Below, in pieces: positions 52,404 to 59,850 of a DNA stretch of 64,000 nucleotides. Source of the stretch: JAFAGX01 sp035624215 (GTDB taxonomy: Bacteria; Acidobacteriota; Terriglobia; Terriglobales; Acidobacteriaceae); NCBI GenBank assembly GCA_035624215.1, contig DASPRY010000129.1, forward strand, positions 1 through 64,000, given 5' to 3'. Made by a program: the position numbers and the translations under genes. The notes beneath the pieces are model-generated. The model saw only the letters and a program-made list of their open reading frames with translations, was not told where the DNA came from and searched no databases. Position 1 is the stretch's first letter. Each line of letters opens with the position of its first letter.

Positions 52404-52613
52404 AGATCCTTCGCTCCGCTCAGGATTCCGGCAGCGGGCCCCGCTGCGCTCACGCCCGCTAAACGCCTCAACATTGCGGTAAGAAGGGGTTGCGATGTGG
52501 ATCAGCCTCGGAACTTGGCGAAGTCGGTGACGGTGGAGTAGAGATCCTTCGCTCCGCTCAGGATTTCGGCAGCGGGCTCCCGCTGCGCTCACGCCCGCTA
52601 AACGCCTCAACTT
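52338..52613 (+). repeat. Tandem duplication of the glmS 3' end (unit about 138 bp)
   Basis: Unit 1 (52338-52475) begins with the last 22 codons of glmS; unit 2 (52476-52613) repeats them, again ending in a stop codon, together with the following sequence. The units differ by five base changes in the coding part and one indel after it. All five coding differences are synonymous (Pro, Asn, Leu, Val and Glu codons). The second copy therefore looks like the 3' end of another glmS allele, not simple decay. Confidence 0.85.
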
Positions 52614-52668
52614 CGACTTCGTAGCTGCTTCGCTACGCGAACCAGCCACTGCGCTCAGGATGACACGG
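52561..52668 (+). repeat. Dispersed repeat copy 2 (about 100 bp, ends CTCAGGATGACA)
   Basis: A 58-base segment (52561-52618) is identical to 54765-54822, and the similarity continues to a CTCAGGATGACA end in both. A related copy with an indel lies at 52422-52472. The unit is GC-rich with internal symmetry (CAGCGGGCTCCCGCTG). It is a noncoding, dispersed acidobacterial repeat. Confidence 0.75.
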
Positions 52669-52716
52669 TCAAGTGCCCGGCGGTTGGCACAGCACAATAG
52701 GTCACTTTCTGTTTCA

Positions 52717-53109
52717 TCAAAACACCTCAATTCGCGCCGTGTGACCGGACGCAGAGGCGAGGCGCGCGTCACGAGTAAGGAACGCAGCGTCGAGCTCTTC
52801 GGCCAATGCTACATAAGCCGCATCGTAGGCCGACAAGTTGTGGCGCAATTGCCAGATACGGGGTAGCAATACGACGTGCGGGTAACGCGTCACTCGCAGA
52901 TCGAGCAAATCCTGGATGGCTTCGTCAGCGCGCGGCGCTGAGATTGTTGCATCCCGCACCAGTCTGCGCAGCACCTGCCCGACCTCCAAATCCAGAAGAT
53001 GAGGAGCGTGAAGAGATTCGTTTCGCGAGAAAATTCGCTCTTCGATCCGTTGACCCGCAGGTGTCTGCAAAAGCCAATCAACAGCAGCGGACGCATCCAG
53101 GACGATCAC
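52717..53109 (-). CDS. vapC: VapC-type PIN-domain toxin
   Basis: The 130-residue protein has the PIN-domain acidic residues: Asp5 in MIVLDASAAVDWLL, Glu in HLLDLEVGQVLRR, Asp in LSAYDAAYVALAEEL and Asp in FLTRDARLASASG. These form the magnesium site of an RNase that typically cuts tRNA or rRNA. Its ATG overlaps the stop of the antitoxin gene by four bases. It sits just after the dispersed repeat that follows glmS. Confidence 0.93.
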   Translation of the reverse strand: MIVLDASAAVDWLLQTPAGQRIEERIFSRNESLHAPHLLDLEVGQVLRRLVRDATISAPRADEAIQDLLDLRVTRYPHVVLLPRIWQLRHNLSAYDAAYVALAEELDAAFLTRDARLASASGHTARIEVF

Positions 53110-53336
53110 CGAGCGGCACGTTCCTCCTGCAGCAGACGGACGCTATCCAAATGGGCCGATACTGGTTTGCGTTGATGCAGACGCTCCCGCAACTCATCCA
53201 GCGTAGGCCGTTCGGCGACTTGCTTGATCTCCGCCAGCAGGTAGTCTGATAAGGACATGCCGGCCATCGCAGCGCGCGCTTTCAGCCGGCGATGCAGGGC
53301 GTCGGGTACGTTACGAAGCTGGATCATCTTCGACAT
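53106..53336 (-). CDS. vapB: VapB/FitA-type ribbon-helix-helix antitoxin
   Basis: The 76 residues start MSKMIQLRNVPDALHRRLKA, the FitA-like Arc/MetJ DNA-binding N-end, then MSLSDYLLAEIKQVAERP. The C-terminal tail (ERLHQRKPVSAHLD) would bind the VapC toxin. It precedes and overlaps vapC by four bases, as is usual for such pairs, and should repress its own promoter. Confidence 0.92.
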   Translation of the reverse strand: MSKMIQLRNVPDALHRRLKARAAMAGMSLSDYLLAEIKQVAERPTLDELRERLHQRKPVSAHLDSVRLLQEERAAR

Positions 53337-53381
53337 GTGATCAGCATACTTTCATGTGGCCCACATGTCAACCAAGCACTT

Positions 53382-53909
53382 TCACGATTTCCGGCGCAGG
53401 GGGCAAATGCCGAGGCAGGCTTCTTGCTGGCAGGGGCGATGGAGCGAGATGCGGCTCGGGCCGGTACCGTCGCGGAGGCAGGCCATCTGGCACCACGCCT
53501 CGCGGTAGATTTCGCAGGTGGAGCGGCTGGCGGCGCGTTGCGGAAAGAAGTAGATCTGACCATGTAATTCAGCTACCGATACAGGCACTACATACCACAG
53601 GTCTTGGGGGACGATGTAGACGGCGATGAAATCGATTTCACCGGTAGCGTAGCGGCGATTATTTCCTCTGCACTTGACGACGTAATGGGAGTCCACAAAG
53701 CGCCGGGTGGATTTGACCTGAATTCGCCAGAGCCTGTGCCCCGAGTCGAGAATGAAATCGTAGCGCTCACTGTCTCCCCAGGCCTTGGCGACGCCGAAAC
53801 CGAGGCTGGCGGCTTTGGCGAGGAAGGCGGCTTCGGCAGCTTCGCCGTGCGCTTTGCGGGTGGTGAGGCCGACGGCGTTAATTTCTCGAATGTATCCTTT
53901 CGTAAGGAG
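53382..53909 (-). pseudogene. PD-(D/E)XK endonuclease-like gene without a normal start codon
   Basis: The frame is open from about 53956 to the stop at 53382, but it has no ATG, GTG or TTG in its proper place. It reads LTKGYIREINAV, GEAAEAAFLAKAASLGFGVA, WGDSERYDFILD, RLWRIQVKST and GEIDFIAVYIVPQD. That is the group-I-intron-associated PD-(D/E)XK family as I recall it, with the Asp (YDF) and QVK catalytic residues. The codon where homologs have the starting Met is CTC (53907-53909), right after AGGAG. A GTG at 53696 would start beyond the catalytic core. It is therefore a start-loss pseudogene or uses an unusual start. Confidence 0.65.
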
Positions 53910-53925
53910 CTCCTGGGTATGAAAT

Positions 53926-53955
53926 AAAAAGGCGCGGCCGCAAGGCCGCGCTTTT
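53926..53955. terminator. Bidirectional hairpin terminator
   Basis: GCGCGGCC (53932-53939) and GGCCGCGC (53944-53951) form a perfect 8-bp stem with a GCAA loop. A-run and T-run flanks let it work in both directions. It lies between the PD-(D/E)XK gene and the repeat region, so on the minus strand it is just upstream of that gene. Confidence 0.8.
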
Positions 53956-54346
53956 GAAATTTCCTCTCTACTTTCAGAATAGCAAATTGAGTGGGGGTAC
54001 TATGACACGATTGGCAGAAATATTTCTTGTGGCGAATGAGAGAGTTGGGGGAAATTTGGGGATTTTGGGGGCTTGACAAGCGATTCCCGAGTTGGGAATT
54101 GAGGGGTGAGGAGGGTCAGGATTCCCGCATCAGGAAAAGTTGGCGAGTGTTTTTTTCGGTCTTTGGTCCGGAGATCGGTTTTGGTCCTAAGAGGTGTGTG
54201 GTTGCGCGTCCCATTCGACTCCTCCTCGTAGTCGCGAGGAGTCGCTCAGGGCAGGCTATGGCGCGTGCGTCAATTTCAGAAAGTTTGCGGCGCGAAGGTT
54301 CCCGCCCTACGTCGCGAAGAACGCTCCCGTGAGGGTGGGGCCCTGG
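53956..54346. other. About 390 bases of repeat-rich, gene-free sequence
   Basis: The interval has no supported gene. From about 54190 it contains repeat-like words such as CGCTCAGGGCAGGCT, which recur at 54577, and hairpin-prone sequence (CTCCTCG/CGAGGAG). Confidence 0.45.
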
Positions 54347-54457
54347 TCTGTCGAACACTTCGTCGCTTAGCAATAATTGCGGCCAGTAAACATCAACTGC
54401 TTTAGATGTCCACGTGCTCTCAGCATCCCCATGAAATCCATGCACAAAAACGATCAC
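54347..54457 (-). pseudogene. Remnant N-terminus of an alpha/beta hydrolase
   Basis: From ATG 54457, 37 residues read MIVFVHGFHGDAESTW and then YWPQLLLSDEVFD. The FVHGF strand-turn is the start of an alpha/beta-hydrolase (esterase-like) domain. The frame then passes into repeat sequence (RPGPHPHGSVLRD) and stays open only to 54116, with no further hydrolase motifs. The gene appears to have been cut by, or recombined at, a dispersed repeat. Confidence 0.55.
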
Positions 54458-54764
54458 GCGTTCCTTCGAAGGGCCACGTACGTTGTGGGCGGGTCGCTCG
54501 GGTTCGCGAGCGGAGTGAGCGAGCTAACCTGGGATCGAGGTTCTTGCTTTCGGGTCGGGTCCCACCCTTCGGCTTCGCTCAGGGCAGGCTCATGCCAGGA
54601 CCGGGCGAACATGGGGCACCCCAGATCGAAACTGAGTTCTCGTTTTCAGGGGCGTACTTTCTCGAAATGTGGGCTAGCGGAAATCCCCGCCCTGCGTCGC
54701 AACGGAACGCTCCGTAAGGGTGGGGCAACCGGTCTGGGTTGCGGAGCTCCCTCGACTGCGCTCG
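54458..54764. other. Repeat-rich, gene-free stretch upstream of dnaK
   Basis: I see no gene. Words such as GCTCAGGGCAGGCT and GGTGGGGC-like motifs appear here and around 54200-54350, indicating nested or rearranged repeats. Confidence 0.45.
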
Positions 54765-54870
54765 GGATTTCGGCAGCGGGCTCCCGCTGCGCTCACGCCC
54801 GCTAAACGCCTCAACTTCGACTCCGCGGCTGCTTCGCTCGGCGAAGCAGCCACTCCGCTCAGGATGACAG
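54765..54870 (+). repeat. Dispersed repeat copy 3 (about 100 bp)
   Basis: The first 58 bases are identical to 52561-52618. The next part (GGCTGCTTCGCTCGGCGAAGCAGCC) is a strong palindrome, cited here by its arms GGCTGCTTCG and CGAAGCAGCC, and the unit ends CTCAGGATGACAG at 54870. A shortened relative of that ending (CTCAGGATGGCAG) follows near 54900. Confidence 0.75.
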
Positions 54871-54960
54871 TTTTGAGTAGGGTGAACGAGCCGCTCAGGA
54901 TGGCAGTTTTGAGGATGGAAGAAAGCCCGCATCCGCTTTCGTCTCTGCCGCATCTAAAAC

Positions 54961-54990
54961 CTTGACAGCAAGACACTCAAGTCATAGGAT
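54961..54990 (+). promoter_or_regulatory. dnaK promoter with overlapping HAIR operator for HspR
   Basis: TTGACA (54962-54967) and TAGGAT (54985-54990) are separated by 17 bases and form a sigma-70-like promoter 65 bases before dnaK. CTTGACA (54961-54967), seven bases, then ACTCAAG (54975-54981) matches the HspR-associated inverted repeat (CTTGAGT-N7-ACTCAAG) at 12 of 14 positions. The right half is perfect. Binding there would block the -35 box. An hspR gene lies 4.4 kb downstream. Confidence 0.78.
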
Positions 54991-55054
54991 GTCTGAATCG
55001 CAATCATAATCGTACTGATTGCAAAGCACTTATGAGTGAAGAGAGGAGCCAGTT

Positions 55055-56983
55055 ATGGCCAAGATTATAGGAATCGACCTCGGAACGACGAACTCAGTCG
55101 TAGCGGTGATGGAAGGCGGCGAGCCCAAGGTTATCCCGAACGAAGAGGGAGGGCGAACCACGCCATCGGTTGTTGGATTCACCAAGACCGGCGAGCGGCT
55201 GGTGGGGCAGGTGGCGAAACGACAGGCCATCACCAATCCCGAGAACACGATTTATTCGATCAAGCGCTTCATGGGACGGCGCTTTGACGAAGTTAGCGAA
55301 GAAATGAAGATGGTCCCATACAAGGTTGTACGGCAGGGAGACCACGTGGCCGTGGTAGCGCAGGGCAAGGAATATACTCCGCCAGAAATCTCGGCAATGA
55401 TTCTACAAAAGCTGAAGAAGGCGGCGGAAGACTACCTCGGAGAGAAAGTGACTGAGGCGGTCATTACTACGCCGGCGTATTTCAACGACGCGCAGCGGCA
55501 GGCGACGAAAGATGCCGGCCGGATCGCCGGGCTCGAGGTAAAGCGCATCATCAATGAGCCGACGGCGGCGGCGCTGGCCTACGGCCTCGACAAGAAAAAG
55601 GATGAAACCATCGTGGTGTACGACTTCGGCGGCGGAACCTTTGATATTTCGATCCTGGAAGTCGGCGAAGGCGTGATCGAGGTGAAAGCCACCAATGGTG
55701 ACACGCACCTGGGCGGCGACAACATCGACCAGCGGATTGTCGATTGGCTGATTGACGAGTTCAAGAAGGACGAAGGTCTCGATTTACGAGGCAAGGGCAA
55801 CGAGATGGCGCTGCAGCGTCTGCGGGACGCGGCGGAACGCGCCAAGATCGAACTTTCGACCACGATGGAGACGGAGATCAATCTGCCCTTCATTACCGCG
55901 GATGCCAGCGGGCCGAAGCACCTGGTCAAGAAGCTGACGCGGGCGAAGCTGGAGTCGATGGTGGAAGATATTATTCAGCGCTCGGTGGGACCGTGCAAAC
56001 AGTGCATGAAGGATGCCGGCATTGATGCCAGCAAGATCAACGAAGTAGTGCTGGTGGGCGGACAGACCCGCATGCCTCGCATCCAGAACCTGGTGAAAGA
56101 GCTGTTTGGACGCGAAGGCCACAAGGGCGTGAACCCGGATGAAGTGGTCGCGGTGGGCGCGGCGATTCAGGGCGGCGTGCTCAAGGGTGAGGTGAAAGAC
56201 CTGCTCTTGCTGGACGTGACTCCGCTGACGCTGGCGATTGAAACACTGGGCGGCGTGGCAACGCCGATGATTCCGCGCAACACGACGATTCCGACGCGCA
56301 AGACGGAAATGTTCTCGACTGCGGCGGACAGCCAGACTTCGGTCGAAGTACATGTGCTGCAGGGCGAGCGGCCGATGGCGGCGCAGAACCGGACGCTAGG
56401 GAAGTTCCATTTGACAGGAATTCCACCGGCTCCGCGGGGCGTGCCGCAGATTGAGGTGACGTTCGACATCGATGCCAACGGCATCCTGAACGTGACCGCG
56501 AAAGACATGGCCACGAGCAAGGACCAGAAGATTACGATTACGTCGTCTTCGGGGCTGAGCAAAGAGGAAGTCGAGCGGATGGCCAAGGAAGCCGATGCGC
56601 ACTCGGCCGAGGATAAAGCGCAGCGTGAGGTGATCGAGGCCAAGAACCAGCTCGACTCCATGGTGTACAGCGTAGAGAAGATGCTGCGCGAGCAGGGTGA
56701 CAAGATCTCCGGCTCGGAACGCGGCGACGTGGAGAACGCCATTGCGGATGCCAAGAAGGCGCTGGAAGGCGGCGACAAGACGGCCATGGATCGGGCGCGC
56801 GAGAACCTGACCAGGGCGTCGCACAAGCTGGCTGAGCAGATGTACAAGGCGGCCCAGGCGCAGGCGCCGGGAGCTGGTCCGAGTGCCGGGGCAGGGCCGG
56901 CGCCGGGTGGCAATGGTGAGGCCAAGAAGAAAGACGAAGGCGTCATCGACGCCGAGTACGTGGACGTCGAAGACAAGAAGTAA
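55055..56983 (+). CDS. dnaK: Molecular chaperone DnaK (Hsp70)
   Basis: The 642 residues start at ATG 55055 after AGAGGAG. The nucleotide-binding domain has IIGIDLGTTNSVVAVMEGG, VITTPAYFNDAQRQATKDAG, YDFGGGTFDISILEVGEG and VVLVGGQTRMPRIQ. The substrate-binding beta domain begins DVTPLTLAIETLGG. The C-terminal lid ends in a Gly/Pro/Ala-rich tail and the EEVD-like DAEYVDVEDKK. It refolds proteins with DnaJ and GrpE. A HAIR operator overlaps its promoter, so HspR is the likely repressor. grpE is not in the window. Confidence 0.97.
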   Translation: MAKIIGIDLGTTNSVVAVMEGGEPKVIPNEEGGRTTPSVVGFTKTGERLVGQVAKRQAITNPENTIYSIKRFMGRRFDEVSEEMKMVPYKVVRQGDHVAVVAQGKEYTPPEISAMILQKLKKAAEDYLGEKVTEAVITTPAYFNDAQRQATKDAGRIAGLEVKRIINEPTAAALAYGLDKKKDETIVVYDFGGGTFDISILEVGEGVIEVKATNGDTHLGGDNIDQRIVDWLIDEFKKDEGLDLRGKGNEMALQRLRDAAERAKIELSTTMETEINLPFITADASGPKHLVKKLTRAKLESMVEDIIQRSVGPCKQCMKDAGIDASKINEVVLVGGQTRMPRIQNLVKELFGREGHKGVNPDEVVAVGAAIQGGVLKGEVKDLLLLDVTPLTLAIETLGGVATPMIPRNTTIPTRKTEMFSTAADSQTSVEVHVLQGERPMAAQNRTLGKFHLTGIPPAPRGVPQIEVTFDIDANGILNVTAKDMATSKDQKITITSSSGLSKEEVERMAKEADAHSAEDKAQREVIEAKNQLDSMVYSVEKMLREQGDKISGSERGDVENAIADAKKALEGGDKTAMDRARENLTRASHKLAEQMYKAAQAQAPGAGPSAGAGPAPGGNGEAKKKDEGVIDAEYVDVEDKK

Positions 56984-57024
56984 GCGTGATTGTGTGGCGC
57001 GGGCGAACTGCCCGCGCAGAGTCC

Positions 57025-57075
57025 AGCCACGGATGGTGAGGGGCAAAGCGCCTCGCGCGTCCGTGGCTTGCTTTT
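57025..57075 (+). terminator. Hairpin with short T-run after dnaK
   Basis: AGCCACGGA (57025-57033) and TCCGTGGCT (57060-57068) pair perfectly over nine bases, and TGCTTTTC follows. An upstream GC hairpin (GCGCGGGC / GCCCGCGC, 56999-57019) may also contribute. It could terminate or attenuate transcription between dnaK and the next genes. Confidence 0.5.
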
Positions 57076-57097
57076 CGAGAGTAGAAAGGAAAATGAA

Positions 57098-57265
57098 GTG
57101 AGGTTCGAGGTAAAAGGACAAGAGTACTTCCTGACGTTTGTGGAGCAGGAGAACCGACTCTACGTGTTCGCTCCTACGGCGAACGGAATACAGCGCATGC
57201 CGTATGTGGATGCGGTGAAGTGGAAGGTCGGGGGCGCGGCGGAATCAAGGCACCTGTCATCCTGA
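57098..57265 (+). CDS. Small conserved protein of unknown function (55 residues)
   Basis: The start is GTG 57098, with AAAGGA seven bases upstream. The product reads VRFEVKGQEYFLTFVEQENRLYVF in two beta-hairpin-like pieces and ends VDAVKWKVGG, followed by an unconserved tail AESRHLSS. I recall similar small proteins from Acidobacteriota, always of unknown role. The tail and stop codon lie inside a palindromic dispersed repeat (57256-57282), so the natural C-end may have been altered by repeat insertion. It lies between dnaK and dnaJ. Confidence 0.65.
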   Translation: MRFEVKGQEYFLTFVEQENRLYVFAPTANGIQRMPYVDAVKWKVGGAAESRHLSS

Positions 57266-57282
57266 GTGGCGCTCAGGATGAC
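57256..57282. repeat. REP-like palindrome (GTCATCCTGAG-N5-CTCAGGATGAC)
   Basis: An 11-bp perfect inverted repeat with a 5-base loop. Its half-site CTCAGGATGAC also ends the two dispersed repeats at 52655-52668 and 54859-54870, so the family is spread over at least five kilobases. It overlaps the end of the 55-residue gene. Confidence 0.75.
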
Positions 57283-57307
57283 AAGTTTGGGGTAATCTGG
57301 TCAGTAG

Positions 57308-58537
57308 ATGGCCACGACGACGAAGAAAGACTATTACGAGATCCTAGGCGTGAAGAAGTCGGCGTCGGCCGACGACATCCGCAAAGCTTTTCGCAAGTTG
57401 GCGCGGAAGTACCATCCCGACGTCAATCCCGGCGACAAGTCGGCCGAAGAAAAATTCAAGGCGCTCTCCGAAGCCAACGATGTTCTGAGCGATCCCAAGA
57501 AGCGGAAGATCTACGACCAGGTCGGCTTCTACTCCGATAACATCGATCCGGCCACGGCCGAGGCTTACGCACGGGCGGGTGGTGGTGCGGGGGGATTTCC
57601 CGGCGGCGGTTCTCAGGATGGACAGGCTCAGCCCGGCGGGCAGGGTGTGCACTTCGACTTTGGTGGCTTTGATTTTTCTGACTTCGAGGGCGGCCGCGGA
57701 AAACGGAGTGGCGGGGGAACTGGCGGTTTTCGGGACATTTTTTCCGGGATTTTCGGCGGCCGAGGTGGCGCTGCCGCGGCTGAGGAAGGACCCGAACCAG
57801 GCTCCGATCTGGAATACCAGGTTAATGTTCCCTTTTGGACGGCGATCCGTGGCGGGGTGATGCGGTTGAACGTCACCCGCCACGACATCTGCAGCCATTG
57901 TCACGGACAAGGGTTCATCGAGTCGCCGGGGAAATGTCCGGAATGCAAGGGCACGGGCCAGGTGACCCAGACCGGGGGGCGAATGAAGTTCAACGTGACT
58001 TGCCCGCGCTGCCATGGTACCGGCAAAAACATCTCCACCTGCCCGGATTGTCACGGCGAAGGTGTGGTCGAGCGCACGGAACCGTTAGAGGTCCGAATTA
58101 AACCGGGTACGCGGGATGGGCAGCGCATCCGCATAGCGGGGAAGGGCAATGCCGGAGTGCGTGGTGGAGCTCCTGGCGATCTCTACGTGATTATCCGGGC
58201 CGGAACGCATCCCGTGTTTCGCCGGGAGGGCGACGATATTTACCTGACTGTGCCGGTGACTGCCACGGAAGCGGCTCTGGGCGCGAAGGTAGAAGTGCCG
58301 ACCATTGACGGACGGGCTATTCTCAGGATTCCACCGGGAACCCAGTCCGGCCAGAAACTCCGGCTGCGGGAGAAGGGTGTGCCCTCGGCTACCAAAGAAG
58401 GGGCACGGGGTGACGAGATTGTCGAGGTGAAAGTTACCGTCCCGATGCCGCGTGACGAGAAGACCAAAGAACTGCTTCGGGAGCTGGCAAAGCTGAACCC
58501 CGAAGATCCCCGGGCCGAGCTTTTCAAGAACGTCTGA
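57308..58537 (+). CDS. dnaJ: Molecular co-chaperone DnaJ
   Basis: The 409-residue protein has the J domain (KDYYEILGVKKSASADDIRK, with HPD in KYHPDVNPGDK), a Gly-rich linker (about 95-165), and four zinc-finger repeats (CSHCHGQG, CPECKGTG, CPRCHGTG, CPDCHGEG). Two C-terminal beta-barrel domains follow. The central zinc region is complete, so it is a type I DnaJ. It follows dnaK and a 55-residue gene on the same strand, and probably shares HspR-controlled transcription unless the intervening hairpin blocks it. Confidence 0.96.
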   Translation: MATTTKKDYYEILGVKKSASADDIRKAFRKLARKYHPDVNPGDKSAEEKFKALSEANDVLSDPKKRKIYDQVGFYSDNIDPATAEAYARAGGGAGGFPGGGSQDGQAQPGGQGVHFDFGGFDFSDFEGGRGKRSGGGTGGFRDIFSGIFGGRGGAAAAEEGPEPGSDLEYQVNVPFWTAIRGGVMRLNVTRHDICSHCHGQGFIESPGKCPECKGTGQVTQTGGRMKFNVTCPRCHGTGKNISTCPDCHGEGVVERTEPLEVRIKPGTRDGQRIRIAGKGNAGVRGGAPGDLYVIIRAGTHPVFRREGDDIYLTVPVTATEAALGAKVEVPTIDGRAILRIPPGTQSGQKLRLREKGVPSATKEGARGDEIVEVKVTVPMPRDEKTKELLRELAKLNPEDPRAELFKNV

Positions 58538-58567
58538 CGTCCCCCCACTAGCTGGTTCTTATTGTGT

Positions 58568-58605
58568 GACTAAATCAACTAAAAATAGTTGACTAAATCA
58601 ACTAA
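58568..58605. promoter_or_regulatory. Operator with two 15-bp direct repeats and nested palindromes
   Basis: GACTAAATCAACTAA occurs at 58568-58582 and 58591-58605, 23 bases apart, about two helical turns. Between and within them are perfect palindromic arms CAACTA-AAAA-TAGTTG and TAGTTGA-N5-TCAACTA. It lies 23 bases upstream of the MarR-acetyltransferase start and is the obvious self-regulatory site. Confidence 0.8.
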
Positions 58606-58627
58606 TCTGGTTTATGCTCCAAGCGCC

Positions 58628-59575
58628 ATGGCCAGCCCTGCCATTGTTGAGAGCCATTCCAGTGACGCCGTTCAGGCCGTCCGCCGTTTCAACCGCTTTT
58701 ATACAAAACAGATTGGGGCGCTGCAGCATGTATGGCTGGCCAGCCCGTTCTCGCTCGCTGAGGCGCGCGTGCTCTATGAACTGGCCCATCGCGAGCAGCC
58801 GACTGCGACCGAGGTCGGCAAGGAATTGGGGCTGGACGCGGGGTACCTGAGCCGGATGCTGCGCAGTCTGGAGCACCGGGGCTTGGTGAGGCGCACGCGC
58901 TCTGACTCCGATGGCAGGCGTACGCATTTGTCGCTTACGCGGGGGGGGCAGGCGGCGTTTGCGCGTCTCGACCAGCAGACCCACGATGATGTGGCGGGTA
59001 TGCTGCGGAAACTGCCGGTGGGCGATCAGCGGCGGCTGGTGGCGGCGATGCACGTAATTGAGGATGTGCTGGGCGGGAAGAAGGAAAGCCCTAGGTCGTA
59101 CTTGCTGCGGCCTCCGCATGCCGGGGACTTGGGCTGGATCGTGCACCGCCAAGGTGCGCTTTATGCCGAGGAATGGGGATACAACGAGGAGTTCGAGGCG
59201 CTGACCGCGGAAATCGTTGCCTCGTTCGTAAAGCATCTGCGTCCGTCGAAGGAGCGCTGCTGGGTCGCGGAAAAGGATGGCGAGATCGTCGGCTCGGTCT
59301 TCCTGGTTCGCAAATCGGACAGGGTGGCGAAGCTTCGGTTGCTGCTGGTCGAACCGTCAGCGCGCGGTATTGGCATTGGTTCTCGGCTGATCGACGAATG
59401 CGTGCGCTTCGCAAGGCAGGCGGGGTATCGCAAGATCACGCTTTGGACGCAGAGTGAGCTGCTGGCGGCACGGCGCCTCTATAAGAGAGCGGGATTCAGG
59501 CTGACCGCGAAAAAGAAGCACGACAGCTTCGGCAGGAAGGGACTTGTGGCTGAGATTTGGGAGCTCGCCCTGTGA
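58628..59575 (+). CDS. MarR-family regulator fused to a GNAT acetyltransferase
   Basis: The start is probably ATG 58628; an upstream TTG at 58589 lies inside the operator. The 315-residue product has a MarR winged-helix domain (about 15-150), with FSLAEARVLYEL, TATEVGKELGLDAGYLSRMLRSLEHRGLV and the wing RTRSDSDGRRTHLSLT. A GNAT domain follows (about 160-315) with the acetyl-CoA loop VEPSARGIGIGSRLIDE and a YKRAGFRL end. Such fusions may sense a small molecule and acetylate it or a protein. The operator upstream indicates autoregulation. Confidence 0.92.
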   Translation: MASPAIVESHSSDAVQAVRRFNRFYTKQIGALQHVWLASPFSLAEARVLYELAHREQPTATEVGKELGLDAGYLSRMLRSLEHRGLVRRTRSDSDGRRTHLSLTRGGQAAFARLDQQTHDDVAGMLRKLPVGDQRRLVAAMHVIEDVLGGKKESPRSYLLRPPHAGDLGWIVHRQGALYAEEWGYNEEFEALTAEIVASFVKHLRPSKERCWVAEKDGEIVGSVFLVRKSDRVAKLRLLLVEPSARGIGIGSRLIDECVRFARQAGYRKITLWTQSELLAARRLYKRAGFRLTAKKKHDSFGRKGLVAEIWELAL

Positions 59576-59706
59576 AGCGAGTGGAGGTTTGGCCCGGTCC
59601 TGGGCCGGGTCGACGTTATTCCCGCAGCGCAGCCGCTCCATAGCATCCCCGACAGGAGCATTACCGCCGTACTGTGCCCTGAATACAAAATTTTTCAAAA
59701 AAAATC

Positions 59707-59734
59707 TTGCATCTGTGGAAATTTGCCGTAATCT
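59707..59734 (+). promoter_or_regulatory. Candidate promoter for the permease gene (TTGCAT-N16-TAATCT)
   Basis: TTGCAT (59707-59712) and TAATCT (59729-59734) are spaced by 16 bases and lie 117 bases before the TTG start. The leader downstream can form two hairpins. Confidence 0.45.
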
Positions 59735-59764
59735 CTACAGTGCGAAGCAACTCCAGCCGAAATG

Positions 59765-59810
59765 CCCGGAAATCGCAGGTACCGGGAGCCTCGCAACAAG
59801 GGAGACGAGG
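59765..59810 (+). promoter_or_regulatory. Structured leader: two tandem hairpins upstream of the permease
   Basis: CCCGG (59765-59769) pairs with CCGGG (59782-59786), and CCTCG (59789-59793) with CGAGG (59806-59810). Both have 12-base loops. The two stems are separated by two bases. They do not match a riboswitch I can name. They may regulate translation of the downstream permease. Confidence 0.4.
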
Positions 59811-59850
59811 TGGCTGAGAGTGATTCGCCCGGAGGAGGAAGCCATCGAAA

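Noticed and set aside
53604..53927. 107-codon plus-strand frame opposite the PD-(D/E)XK gene
   Set aside because: The minus-strand reading gives a recognisable nuclease; the plus frame has no motif.
56167..57030. Minus-strand frame opposite dnaK
   Set aside because: GC-rich antisense frame with low-complexity serine-rich sequence; dnaK is certain.
59776..59830. Possible TPP or glycine riboswitch (GGCTGAGAG) before the permease
   Set aside because: Only a short motif matches; the conserved THI-box and glycine cores are missing.
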